Shown here: one piece after another, positions 9,037 through 17,995 of the stretch
How positions within the stretch are numbered: the first letter of the stretch is position 1
How the letters are laid out: each line of letters opens with the position of its first letter
Assembly (NCBI RefSeq): GCF_000195915.1
Contig: NC_002578.1
Location: 124,001-188,000, forward strand
Source: Thermoplasma acidophilum DSM 1728
GTDB taxonomy: Archaea; Thermoplasmatota; Thermoplasmata; Thermoplasmatales; Thermoplasmataceae
Reading direction: 5' to 3'
Length of the DNA stretch: 64,000 bases
Position numbers and translations under genes: made by a program
Notes under the pieces: model-generated
The model's database searches: none
What the model was told of the DNA's origin: nothing
Seen by the model: only the letters and a program-made list of their open reading frames with translations

Positions 9037-10278
9037 ATGAGTTGTTCCAAGCCTTCCAAGGTATATGGAAAGCGGTATTGAGACGGTTAGAATCAACGCA
9101 GAAAGCAGAAACATCGTGTGCACATCGTTAACATAGTCGTAGGCGATGTTCCCAACTATTGGCCCTGCAGATAAGGCAACGCTGTTTGATAGTGTATAAT
9201 AGGCCGTCCTCTTTACCCTGTTTTCTCCAGAGGATCTGCTTACCATCATGTTGAAGGATGCAAGTGAATACACGGAAAACGGTATGGACATGAGAATTAC
9301 GATGGCCATAACATAGAATGGGCCTCTCATCGAATAGAGTATGAGGAAGAGCACAGCCAGCGATGCTGCGGTGATCAATATGGTCACCAAATACCCGGTT
9401 CGCATGGACATGATCTTTCCCAGCTTCTGTGATAGTATGTATAGTATCCCACTGGCTATCAGCACGGCCGTGTACACCGTTGATCCCAGATTGAGATATG
9501 GCCTTCCGAGGAGATAAAGCGTTATGTAAGGCTGTGAAAAATAGTAAGCGAATCCCACAATTGATAAGACCAACACAGCAAGGATGAACTCCAGTTCCGT
9601 CGATCCTGTTGATGATGTTGAATATACATCCCTAACCTTTGCCGAGGGTATGAACCTCATTATGCTTATGGAAAGCGCAGAAAATATGAATGATATTACG
9701 AACATCAGGAAGTAGTCAAATCTGTATCCATCAACTGATATGAAGATAGCAATGGCTATCAGATAGCCTACTATGCCGAACGCCTTCATTACCATGTTCC
9801 TTGTCGAGAAATAACCATCCCTGTTCTTCTCGCTTATCATTCCAGGTATCCAGAGAGTCCATGTTGTTCCAGAGAAAGAGGCAAAAAAGCTTCTCATAAG
9901 CAGCAGGCCAAGCAAAAGGTAGAGAAAATAGCGGGTGTGGATGAAAATGAGAATTGCAATTATGATCCAGGGAATTCTATCGAGAAACGTTGTTATGATT
10001 GTTATAGCCTTCAGATCATCCATACGGCGTAATAACCTGTAAGCAGCAATCTGTGAAAACGGCACTGCTATTACAGGAATGCCGGTGATGAAGCCTACTG
10101 GCGCCGATGACCCTATCATGAGGATGGCCAGCGGCACTATATATGGTGAAGTTATGGAACTGTATATGGACCAGAGCGCTCCGTCGCCTATTGAGAGATC
10201 CATAACCCGCTGCTCCGTTGTTCCCTGCCCTCTCAAGAAACGGCGAAGAAAGCTTGCAACACTGGATCTATATACCAT
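9028..10278 (-). CDS. Major facilitator superfamily transporter
   Basis: 416 aa, about 12 hydrophobic segments with a charged loop near the middle (around residues 205-220). The pattern of short loops with G-x-x-x-R/D-R after the second and eighth segments fits MFS. There is no motif telling the substrate. Similar proteins are encoded at 26054-27265, 30367-31557 and 32095-33378, suggesting a paralogous set. ATG 10278 lies inside a perfect inverted repeat (10271-10291). The divergent neighbour is a cyclomaltodextrinase, so sugar or oligosaccharide transport is possible but unproven. Confidence 0.8.
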   Translation of the reverse strand: MVYRSSVASFLRRFLRGQGTTEQRVMDLSIGDGALWSIYSSITSPYIVPLAILMIGSSAPVGFITGIPVIAVPFSQIAAYRLLRRMDDLKAITIITTFLDRIPWIIIAILIFIHTRYFLYLLLGLLLMRSFFASFSGTTWTLWIPGMISEKNRDGYFSTRNMVMKAFGIVGYLIAIAIFISVDGYRFDYFLMFVISFIFSALSISIMRFIPSAKVRDVYSTSSTGSTELEFILAVLVLSIVGFAYYFSQPYITLYLLGRPYLNLGSTVYTAVLIASGILYILSQKLGKIMSMRTGYLVTILITAASLAVLFLILYSMRGPFYVMAIVILMSIPFSVYSLASFNMMVSRSSGENRVKRTAYYTLSNSVALSAGPIVGNIAYDYVNDVHTMFLLSALILTVSIPLSIYLGRLGTTHSV

Positions 10279-10291
10279 TTGTTATGGTATA
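10271..10291. promoter_or_regulatory. Perfect palindrome over the MFS start codon (candidate operator)
   Basis: TATACCAT, 5 bp spacer, ATGGTATA: two perfect 8-bp arms. The left arm includes the MFS start codon (minus strand 10278-10276). A related TATACCA occurs again at 10342-10348 in the GH13 promoter. A regulator bound here could block the MFS transcript start. Confidence 0.5.
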
Positions 10292-10352
10292 ATCGTCTTG
10301 TTAAAAAACGCTTGCCGCATCGGTTATATCATACGATGTAGTATACCAACCG

Positions 10353-12203
10353 ATGATTGATATTGAAATCGGCGGAGATGCGCCATTTTTCAGGAAGATC
10401 AAGGTGCATCTAGGCAAAATAGATGCAAGTACCGCTTATGTCGAAGGTACGTTCAACTGTCAGGGCGAGGGCAGCATAGTCCTGGAGGGGAACAGCGAAT
10501 CGACAGATGAAGTGGATGGCCTCGTTCCAGATAAATACGAATTTAGGATAGCTCTCGATCAGTACCGGTTTCTGAGGAATAGCCAGTCAAGATCTAACAT
10601 GTTCCAGGTATCATTATGGCTTGATGCTGTGTATCACGATCCTGATCTTTCTCAATTTTCCTGCATACTTGACGATAGGTTGATGGATATTAGGATAGCT
10701 GTGCCCAAGCAGGTGGTCTCGGTTCGTATTTTAACTGAATCGGAGGTTAAGGTGGTCTATTCCAGAAGATCATCCCAGGCGACCTACGACATTGTTGAAT
10801 TTGTTATTTCAGGAGTATCTGGGTATGCCTTTGAGGTGGATCAGGTGAGATATCCGGATCATGGATACTACAGATCAACCAAAAGGATAAACTCAGAGGG
10901 TAACTCGAAGATAATGTACCATATATTCCCAGATCGTTTCCATCGTTATGGTGAAGATCGTCCGGGCCTCATAAAATGGGGCGAGAAGCCGTCTCGCGAC
11001 TCATTCTTCGGCGGTAATCTGGAAGGTATAAGGCAGAAGATCCAGTATATCAAGGATCTCAGGGTGGATCACATATACCTGAATCCTCTATTCAAAAGCA
11101 AATCCAATCACAGGTACGATGTTGATGATTATTACAGCATCGATGAGTTGTTGGGTACGGATCAGGATCTGAAGAATCTCGTATCAGATGCCCATGCAAG
11201 CGGTATAAAAATAGTTCTTGATATGGTCTTCAATCACACTTCAACCGACTTCCCGGCCTTCAGAGATGTAATAGAGAAGGGCAGGAATTCACCTTATTAC
11301 AGATGGTACATATTCCACAGGGATGAATTCACAGTATTCAGGGGAAGAGGAAAGAGAGGTAGTTATCCGTCCTATGAGACGTTCATGGGGTACGGAGGCA
11401 TGCCGAAGCTTGATCACAGAAATCCTGAGGTGAGGCGATACTGCATAAATGTCCTGAAATATTATGTGCAGAAGTTCGATGTAGATGGATTCCGCTACGA
11501 TGTGGCGCATTCCATATACAGCAAATTCTTCGAGGAGGTCTTCAGTGAGATCGGTACCGGAATTTTGCACATAGGGGAGGCGTGGTGCCTGCCCACCTAC
11601 CTTGTGAACGGATCAGCATGGCAGAGCTATACAAATTATTTCCTAGGCGGATCCATCATCGATTTTTTGAAGGGATCGATAACGCTGGGAGAATTCTACG
11701 ATAGGGTGCAGAGAATGCTGATCGTCAATGGTATAGAGAAACAGCAGGCCATGATGAATGTTTTGGATTCTCATGATACCCCAAGGATCTTAAGGATCCT
11801 GAATGGAGACAGGAAGAAGGTTAAGCTGGCCTACTCGATACTCTATCTGTTCGATGGTATAGCAACAATCTACTATGGCGATGAGGTTGGTCTGGATGGC
11901 GGAAAGGATCCGGACGACAGGAGATGCTTCCCGTGGGATTCTATGGATGAAGATATGCACAGCTTCTTCATGAACTTGGGTGATCTGAGAGAAAAATACA
12001 GTCTTGGATCAGCTGGCGTGATAACGGTCTTTGAGGACGAAGCATCATTCGTCATAGAGAAGGTCAAGGCTGGCAGATCCATATCCGTACATATGGCAAA
12101 GAATGGGCGCATGAAATTTCCGAAAGACTCATTAATCGCTGTGAGGGAGAATCAGAAAGAAGTCAAGCCATGGGATTTCTATATATATCTCCGTACAGTC
12201 TAA
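10353..12203 (+). CDS. GH13 cyclomaltodextrinase/neopullulanase-type alpha-glucanase
   Basis: 616 aa. A beta-rich N-terminal domain (about 1-180) precedes the catalytic barrel. The four GH13 regions are clear: DMVFNH at 290-295, GFRYDVAH with nucleophile D383, GEAW with acid/base E409, and LDSHD at 471-475 with D475 as transition-state stabiliser. The N-terminal domain and short loops are typical of cyclomaltodextrinases, neopullulanases and maltogenic amylases, which cut imported oligosaccharides inside the cell; no signal peptide is present. ATG 10353 is 26 nt below TATA ttatatca (10324-10331), so the mRNA is probably leaderless. It works with the sugar importers nearby. Confidence 0.92.
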   Translation: MIDIEIGGDAPFFRKIKVHLGKIDASTAYVEGTFNCQGEGSIVLEGNSESTDEVDGLVPDKYEFRIALDQYRFLRNSQSRSNMFQVSLWLDAVYHDPDLSQFSCILDDRLMDIRIAVPKQVVSVRILTESEVKVVYSRRSSQATYDIVEFVISGVSGYAFEVDQVRYPDHGYYRSTKRINSEGNSKIMYHIFPDRFHRYGEDRPGLIKWGEKPSRDSFFGGNLEGIRQKIQYIKDLRVDHIYLNPLFKSKSNHRYDVDDYYSIDELLGTDQDLKNLVSDAHASGIKIVLDMVFNHTSTDFPAFRDVIEKGRNSPYYRWYIFHRDEFTVFRGRGKRGSYPSYETFMGYGGMPKLDHRNPEVRRYCINVLKYYVQKFDVDGFRYDVAHSIYSKFFEEVFSEIGTGILHIGEAWCLPTYLVNGSAWQSYTNYFLGGSIIDFLKGSITLGEFYDRVQRMLIVNGIEKQQAMMNVLDSHDTPRILRILNGDRKKVKLAYSILYLFDGIATIYYGDEVGLDGGKDPDDRRCFPWDSMDEDMHSFFMNLGDLREKYSLGSAGVITVFEDEASFVIEKVKAGRSISVHMAKNGRMKFPKDSLIAVRENQKEVKPWDFYIYLRTV

Positions 12204-12265
12204 AATTTGCCATTATACATAAGATATTGACGTTTTGCCGGAAAGGTTCAGGAAGAATTAATAAC

Positions 12266-13105
12266 ATGATAAAAATTCCTCAGGCGGGTAGAGACTTGGA
12301 AACCATAGCTGTGATAGGCGCAGGAACAATTGGATCGGCCATATCCATATCGCTTGCAAAGGCGGGTTATCATGTTATTTCCACAAGAAGAAGGCCGGAT
12401 CTGAATGCAGGTCTCAAGGCATATGGCATTACGGTAACATCGGATAATGTTCAGGCCGTAACCTCGGCCGATATGGTTATACTGACGCTGAAGCCTGCTG
12501 ATCTGGTTTCAGAGATGAAGAAGCTATCCCAGATCCTCGAGGGAAAGATCGTAGTTTCCATGGCCGCTGCAGTCCCCATTAGGGTGATACGTCACATCCT
12601 TCCCAGATCCTTCATAGTGAGATCGATGACGAACATAGCCGCTGAGGTCAATGCAGGCTACACACCTTTCTGCACCCTGGAAGAGGATGAAGGTAAGATC
12701 TCCTTCGTCAGCCGTGTACTGGGGGTGTTCGGGGAAACGGAGCGTGTAGATGAAAAATACATGGATGCGCTGACCGCACTGAGCGGCAGCGGGCCAGCCT
12801 ACATACTGACCATAATAGAGGCCATGATGTATGGCGGCCTGAAGGTTGGTCTTCCGAGAAGCATTGCACTGAAGGCATCATACCAGACGGTAATGGGATC
12901 TGCAAAGCTGCTTGCCATGAGCGGCGACCATCCATCAGCAATAAAGGAGAAGGTCATAACGCCTGGCGGAGTCACCATTGATGGCATATACGAGCTTGAA
13001 AATGGCAAGATAAGGACATCGATAATGAAGGCCATAGAATCGTCAACGCTTAAGGCAAGAAAGATATCGAAGGATCTTTTTCCAGAAGAATCTGATAAGA
13101 ATTGA
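12266..13105 (+). CDS. proC: Pyrroline-5-carboxylate reductase (proline biosynthesis)
   Basis: 280 aa. Catalyses NAD(P)H reduction of 1-pyrroline-5-carboxylate to proline. An N-terminal Rossmann fold with V-I-G-A-G-T-I-G (residues ~16-23) is followed by the dimer domain carrying L-S-G-S-G-P-A-Y and the P5CR signature around V-I-T-P-G-G-V-T-I-D-G. Start ATG 12266 is chosen because the longer frame (from 12170) runs back into the GH13 gene, and aggaag lies about 10 nt before this ATG. A TATA-like element near 12213-12221 would give a short leader. Length is normal for the family. Confidence 0.93.
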   Translation: MIKIPQAGRDLETIAVIGAGTIGSAISISLAKAGYHVISTRRRPDLNAGLKAYGITVTSDNVQAVTSADMVILTLKPADLVSEMKKLSQILEGKIVVSMAAAVPIRVIRHILPRSFIVRSMTNIAAEVNAGYTPFCTLEEDEGKISFVSRVLGVFGETERVDEKYMDALTALSGSGPAYILTIIEAMMYGGLKVGLPRSIALKASYQTVMGSAKLLAMSGDHPSAIKEKVITPGGVTIDGIYELENGKIRTSIMKAIESSTLKARKISKDLFPEESDKN

Positions 13106-13136
13106 TCTGCCTAAATGGGAATTTTATGGGCCATAC

Positions 13137-13151
13137 CAACTCATTGAGTTG
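13137..13151. repeat. Short inverted repeat in convergent 3' region
   Basis: CAACTC, 3 bp, GAGTTG, followed by A/T-rich runs (13152-13182). It sits between the stop codons of proC and the Rieske gene and may mark a bidirectional transcription end. Confidence 0.3.
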
Positions 13152-13197
13152 ATGAAAAATGCCTCTTTAATTTTAAAAAATTCTTCAGTTGGACATT

Positions 13198-13533
13198 TCA
13201 GTCCACGTCAACCTCAAGAAAACCGGCATTATCCCTGACGTTGTAGACCTTAAGGCCAAGCTTTTCCATAGGTGCGTTTGGCGCAACGGAAGGTGGTTCG
13301 ATCATTTTTCCTGTAGTTACCTCGAACCTTGCACCGTGGCACGAGCATCTGACTGTCATCGTATCCTCCTCAAAAATTCCGAGTATGCATCTGGCGTGGC
13401 TGCAGACTGCATTCAGGCCATGGAGGCCATCCTTTCCCCTGGCTATGAATATTACGTTTCCGTCCACGTTGACAGCTATTTGCCCGCCTGCATTTTCAAG
13501 TGCCTTCACTGAAACCGTCCTTTTCCAGGCCAT
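13198..13533 (-). CDS. Rieske [2Fe-2S] protein
   Basis: 111 aa, a soluble Rieske domain. The cluster box C44-S-H46-A-R-C49 and C63-S-C65-H66-G supplies two Cys and two His ligands (C44, H46, C63, H66). C49 and C65 are in the positions of the disulphide found in high-potential respiratory and sulredoxin-type Rieske proteins. There is no membrane anchor. It probably serves as an electron carrier, but the partner is unknown; the divergent neighbour is a carboxylate-type transporter. Start ATG 13533 has an A/T-rich element about 26 nt upstream. Confidence 0.9.
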
Positions 13534-13656
13534 GGTGGATCATCGCTATCTAATAGAAAAATTTTGATACTCATTATCTAGTAATAATGAATAAAATATG
13601 ATCGAATCATCCTTAACATGTTAGAGGCAATTTTATTTCTTCAGCGGCGATCCGCA

Positions 13657-14958
13657 ATGATGGAATATGCATCTTCTCTAACAAGGAAAATAAATGTGTG
13701 GTCAGTGTATCCAGGTGCTCTGGTTGGTTGGATCATGGATGCATTCAACCTGAGCATGATGTTTCTCCTGGTTCCGGTGCTTGCCAATCTCTTCTTTCCG
13801 GCACATTATGGCCTCGCCATAGTCGGAACATGGAGCATATACACAACCACCTTTGTGTTCAGGCCTGTGGGCGGTTTCATATTCGGACGCCTCGGAGACA
13901 GGATCGGAAGGAAGAACACCATGTTCATAACGCTGCTCGGCCTCGGTCTTATCACGTTTGCCACAGGTTTCCTTCCAGTTTATGCCACCATAGGCATAAT
14001 TGCACCGATCCTTCTCTTTCTGTTCAGAGCAATAACAGGCATATTCGCCGGTGGCGAGTATGGAAACGGTTCGTCGATCATAATGGAATCGATATCTGGC
14101 AATCGCAGGGGTATATGGGGCGCAGCCGTACAGAGTGGATATCCGATAGGCTATACACTGGCAGCTTCAATATTCCTCTATCTCCATTATGTATTTCCAG
14201 GATCAAGCTTCAACGTTACCGGATGGAGGTGGATGTTCTGGATAGGCCTCATACCAGCCATAATCGGCCTAATAATAAGGATAAGGATGCCGGAATCGGT
14301 GCTCTGGGAGGAAAGTGTAAAGAAAAAGAACCCTCTGAAAAGATCGTTTAGTCCGACGATAGTGTACAACGTAATACTTGGTGCGCTTGCGATGACGGGC
14401 ATCGCATGGGTTTATGGCTTAACGCTTGGATTCTTCCCGACCGTACTGTCCGTACATGCTTTCATGAAGTTCCCGTATTTCATCTATGTGGTTATAACCG
14501 CTATATTGATCTCGCTACTTGGATACATGGCCTCTGGATATCTCAGTGATATCATTGGAAGAAGGCTCACAATGGTGATATTTTCATCGATGGCCATAAT
14601 TCTTGCAATACCGCTGACTTATATGATAATGGGTCATTACCTCGGCTTCACAGGTGCCCTGATATTCGCCAGCATAATAGCATTCGTCACGACAGGTGTT
14701 TACGGTGTTATACCATCATACCTGGCTGAGAAGTTCCCGACCGAGATGAGGAGCACCGGCACAGGCATAGGATTCAACGGAGGCTTCATACTTGGCAACT
14801 GGAGCACCGTGTTCCTGCTCCTGATAGTGGCCTTCACCTCCAAGGCATTTTACGCATGGTGGGGAGCATTCATCATAATAGGCGAGATATTCATACTGAT
14901 CTCTGCTGTGCTTTCAAAAGAAACAAAAGGCGTTGATCTGTCAAATATAAAATTATGA
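13657..14958 (+). CDS. MFS transporter, metabolite:H+ symporter type (SHS/carboxylate-like)
   Basis: About 433 aa, 12 membrane segments. Early G-W-I-M-D-A-F-N and the loop motif G-R-L-G-D-R-I-G-R-K are typical of proton symporters; G-x-x-x-G-E-Y-G-N-G in segment 5 resembles the sialate/lactate (SHS) and metabolite:H+ symporters. The substrate is probably an organic acid or sugar acid. The frame extends to ATG 13618, but a TATA box at 13631-13638 inside that extension points to ATG 13657 or 13660. It is divergent from the Rieske gene. Confidence 0.83.
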   Translation: MMEYASSLTRKINVWSVYPGALVGWIMDAFNLSMMFLLVPVLANLFFPAHYGLAIVGTWSIYTTTFVFRPVGGFIFGRLGDRIGRKNTMFITLLGLGLITFATGFLPVYATIGIIAPILLFLFRAITGIFAGGEYGNGSSIIMESISGNRRGIWGAAVQSGYPIGYTLAASIFLYLHYVFPGSSFNVTGWRWMFWIGLIPAIIGLIIRIRMPESVLWEESVKKKNPLKRSFSPTIVYNVILGALAMTGIAWVYGLTLGFFPTVLSVHAFMKFPYFIYVVITAILISLLGYMASGYLSDIIGRRLTMVIFSSMAIILAIPLTYMIMGHYLGFTGALIFASIIAFVTTGVYGVIPSYLAEKFPTEMRSTGTGIGFNGGFILGNWSTVFLLLIVAFTSKAFYAWWGAFIIIGEIFILISAVLSKETKGVDLSNIKL

Positions 14959-14973
14959 ATTTTTATATTTTTT

Positions 14974-16665
14974 TCAAACGTACTGGTCTTCGTTAGCGAC
15001 CATGGCGGCGATCTCCTCTGTCTTTATCCCGCTTCTTATGGCCCAGAAATAGAACAGCGCACTGACTATGGCAACAACGATGAGATCGAGCGGGAACTTT
15101 ATAACATCAATGCCACCGTATTCGCCGAGGTATGATAGAACCGTGAGCACTATTATGAAAAATGGCACCCAGAGTCCCGCTTTTACGTTTGTGCTGTTGA
15201 AACTCTGTTCTATCTTGTGCAGCGCAGCCAGGATACCGTATAGAACGAGGCCAGCAAATATTCCAATGGCCAGATACAGCGTCGTTGGCCAACCGGTCCA
15301 GTAAACCGCTTCCGATGCCAGTATGAAGGCAATAGGAGCGAAAACGTCTGCAGCAGGAAGCCTGAACGGCCTTTTAAGCTCTGGAGCCTGCTTTCTGAGA
15401 TTCATCAGCGCAGCACCACCGACGATGTACGTGAATACGGTTGCACCGCTTATGAATCCGACCATCTTATACCAGCTCGGGAACGGAAGGAAAAACAGGA
15501 ATCCAACGAGAAGTGTCGTTATCAGCGGTATAAGTGGTATCCTGTTCCTTTCCTCTATCTTCGCAAACGTCTTTGGCAGATGGCCATTGACCGCCATGCC
15601 GTAAAGCGTCCTGGCGGATGTTCCCATGTAGACGTTAAGCGTTCCAGATGGTGCAAGGTATGCACTTGCGTACAGCGTATAGGTAAGCCACACAAGGCCA
15701 GCTGAGAGGGCAACAGTTGCAAACGGTGCGTTCATGAGATCGTATGCGTATGGATAAGCTGTTGCAGCATTTGATGAAGAGGCCAGTGAAGAGAGTTGCT
15801 GCCACTGGCCCGGCAAGAGTCCAACCTTCGACCAGTCTATACCTCCCACGAATACAACCTGAAGAAGAGAATATATTAGCATGCCTATGAGAACGGATCC
15901 AATTGTGGCGATCGGTATTGATCTCTGTGGGTTTCTTGCTTCGCCCCCATAGTCAATGGCCTGCCTGAAGCCAAAGTATGAGAATACTATGCCTGTGCTG
16001 GATATCGCCGCAAATACAGGCGCCCATCCGTAAGGCATGAAGCCATTGCTTGGTATTATCTCGGATGGATTGAAATGCACAAATATGAGAACTAATATCG
16101 TTATGACTGGAATTATGACCTTTACCCATGTGAGGCCCTGGTTGGTCTTTCCCATTATGTGAACACCAGCATAGTTAAGGAAGAAGAATCCTATCATAAG
16201 TATCATAGCGATGAGCGTTCCGAGTCCAGTCATTATACCGTTTGCTATTAACGCCGGCTTTGTAACGTAGCTGGCTGCATAGGTAACAACAGCCTCAGCC
16301 TCTATGGCCGGAACGGACACGGCGCTGAGGAAGTAGGCCCACCCAAAGAGAAATCCTGCGAAGCTTCCATGCGATAGATGACCGTATCTAACTATCGCGC
16401 CTGAACGCGGTATCATCGATCCTAGTTCGGCATAAACCAGCGCTATGAAGATGACTATTATGCCACCAAGCACCCATGCTAATATTGATGCAGGACCGGA
16501 TAATACAGAAGCAGCATATGCGGCAAAGAGCCAGCCTGATCCAATTATACCACCAACACTAAGCATGAGGAGATCCCAGGTTGAAAGGGCCTTTCTCAAT
16601 TTCTTATCTTGATTTTCAGCATAGGATATATTTGCATCAGATGGTATGCTACTTTGTTCTCCCAT
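14974..16665 (-). CDS. APC-superfamily amino acid permease
   Basis: 563 aa with 12-14 membrane segments. The N-terminal cytoplasmic tail leads into L-S-V-G-G-I-I-G-S-G-W-L-F, the conserved first-helix substrate-binding motif of amino acid/polyamine/organocation carriers. The C-terminal extension with extra helices is longer than in classical members. It shares this layout with the permease at 24326-25906 (both have I-I/V-G-S-G-W-L-F and similar tails), so they are paralogues. Substrate not deducible. ATG 16665 is about 25 nt from an A/T-rich TATA run (16681-16697, minus), giving a leaderless mRNA. Confidence 0.87.
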   Translation of the reverse strand: MGEQSSIPSDANISYAENQDKKLRKALSTWDLLMLSVGGIIGSGWLFAAYAASVLSGPASILAWVLGGIIVIFIALVYAELGSMIPRSGAIVRYGHLSHGSFAGFLFGWAYFLSAVSVPAIEAEAVVTYAASYVTKPALIANGIMTGLGTLIAMILMIGFFFLNYAGVHIMGKTNQGLTWVKVIIPVITILVLIFVHFNPSEIIPSNGFMPYGWAPVFAAISSTGIVFSYFGFRQAIDYGGEARNPQRSIPIATIGSVLIGMLIYSLLQVVFVGGIDWSKVGLLPGQWQQLSSLASSSNAATAYPYAYDLMNAPFATVALSAGLVWLTYTLYASAYLAPSGTLNVYMGTSARTLYGMAVNGHLPKTFAKIEERNRIPLIPLITTLLVGFLFFLPFPSWYKMVGFISGATVFTYIVGGAALMNLRKQAPELKRPFRLPAADVFAPIAFILASEAVYWTGWPTTLYLAIGIFAGLVLYGILAALHKIEQSFNSTNVKAGLWVPFFIIVLTVLSYLGEYGGIDVIKFPLDLIVVAIVSALFYFWAIRSGIKTEEIAAMVANEDQYV

Positions 16666-16923
16666 GCAATGAATATGTATTAAAATATATATAAAATTTC
16701 TCCTCAGAAGCTAATTCCATTTTCTTATAATTATTTAAAAAATACCGCTTTTAATGGTATTGATGTCAGTTATATTTGATATAATATATTAAAAGATTTA
16801 GTATATCACATAGTTTCTATCTTATTTTATACAAAATTAAGATTAGAAATCTAATAGACATTCTTATATGAAAATAGAAGAATTCTAAAAAGATTAAATA
16901 TCAATGATTTAATATATCGACGT
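16666..16923. promoter_or_regulatory. A/T-rich divergent regulatory region with two inverted repeats
   Basis: The 258-bp spacer serves the APC permease (minus) and the sugar ABC operon (plus). It holds AATACC-N9-GGTATT (16741-16761) and the perfect palindrome ATTAGA-AA-TCTAAT (16842-16855), about 40 bp upstream of the TATA gattaaata (about 16892-16900) that precedes ATG 16924. The palindrome is a candidate operator, perhaps for the TrmB-like regulator. Confidence 0.45.
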
Positions 16924-17877
16924 ATGACCGCAAAACTTGAACTTAGAAATATCAATAAATCCTATGGTAAATTTAAGGTGATATCGGATCTTTCATTGAC
17001 AATTGAGAAGGGAGAATTCTTTGTTATTTTAGGACCTTCTGGAACTGGGAAATCTACTCTTCTAAAGATAATAGTCGGAATAGAACAGCCTGATTCTGGA
17101 AAAATAATAATAGATGGCAAGGATGTAACAAAATTACCTCCAAATAAGAGAAATATAGCCATGGTTTTTCAGAACTATGCCCTGTATCCAAATATGAATG
17201 TCTTTGACAACATCGCATTTCCTCTCAGGATGAACCATTTCAGGAATATATCTAGAAGAGTTCATGAAACCGCACAAAAACTGGGAATTGAAAATCTATT
17301 GGATAAAAAAGTAACGCAGATAAGTGGTGGGCAGCAACAAAGGGTGGCTCTGGCAAGAGCAATTGTACGCAATCCTGCGCTCTTTCTGCTTGACGAACCA
17401 TTAAGCAATCTGGACGCGCGAGTAAGATATGCAGCTAGAAATGAACTAAAAAAGATTCAACAGGAACTTGATCAGACTTTTCTCTTCGTTACCCACGATC
17501 AGAAGGAAGCTGAAGCACTTGGGGACAGAATAGGTGTTTTGCACAGTGGAAAATTTGAGCAAATTGGATCGTATGAAGAACTCTACAATGATCCAAAAAC
17601 CGTCTGGGTCGGAGATTTTATAGGGGATTATCCAATGAACTTCATTGGGGAAAAAGGGTTTCGTCCGGAATGGGCTATTATCGAAGATGAAGGAGAATAT
17701 ATTGCTACTGTTGATTCGGTGGAGACGGTAGGTGGAACTTATTTTCTCCACTGCGTTGGGCCGGAGGATTCATCGATCATTTTGAAGTCTGAAACAAAAT
17801 ATAATGCCGGAGATAAGGTGAGCTTCAGTATAAAAAAATACAAAACATTTGAAGAAGCACAGAATCAGGTACAATGA
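16924..17877 (+). CDS. Sugar ABC transporter ATP-binding protein, MalK-like with short C-terminus
   Basis: 317 aa. Walker A GPSGTGKST at residues 37-45, signature SGGQQQR at 134-140, Walker B LLDEP around 155-159 and the H-loop His at 191. It is about 50 residues shorter than the MalK-like protein at 3628-4743, with a reduced regulatory C-terminal domain (about 235-317). It heads a unit of binding protein and two permeases. Codons are visibly richer in A/T than those of most genes in the window, hinting at a different history. ATG 16924 is 26-28 nt from its TATA box. Confidence 0.92.
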   Translation: MTAKLELRNINKSYGKFKVISDLSLTIEKGEFFVILGPSGTGKSTLLKIIVGIEQPDSGKIIIDGKDVTKLPPNKRNIAMVFQNYALYPNMNVFDNIAFPLRMNHFRNISRRVHETAQKLGIENLLDKKVTQISGGQQQRVALARAIVRNPALFLLDEPLSNLDARVRYAARNELKKIQQELDQTFLFVTHDQKEAEALGDRIGVLHSGKFEQIGSYEELYNDPKTVWVGDFIGDYPMNFIGEKGFRPEWAIIEDEGEYIATVDSVETVGGTYFLHCVGPEDSSIILKSETKYNAGDKVSFSIKKYKTFEEAQNQVQ

Positions 17878-17995
17878 CCTAATTCATTTAATGTATTAAG
17901 ATAGCTTATTATATAATTTATTACAGCTTAATTTATTCCACATAAAATCTATTTACTAATAAAAATACTTAAATAGAATGATTTGAAATACCACC

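Noticed and set aside
12170-12265. Longer N-terminus for proC
   Set aside because: It overlaps the amylase 3' end, has no promoter at the right distance and adds residues that relatives lack.
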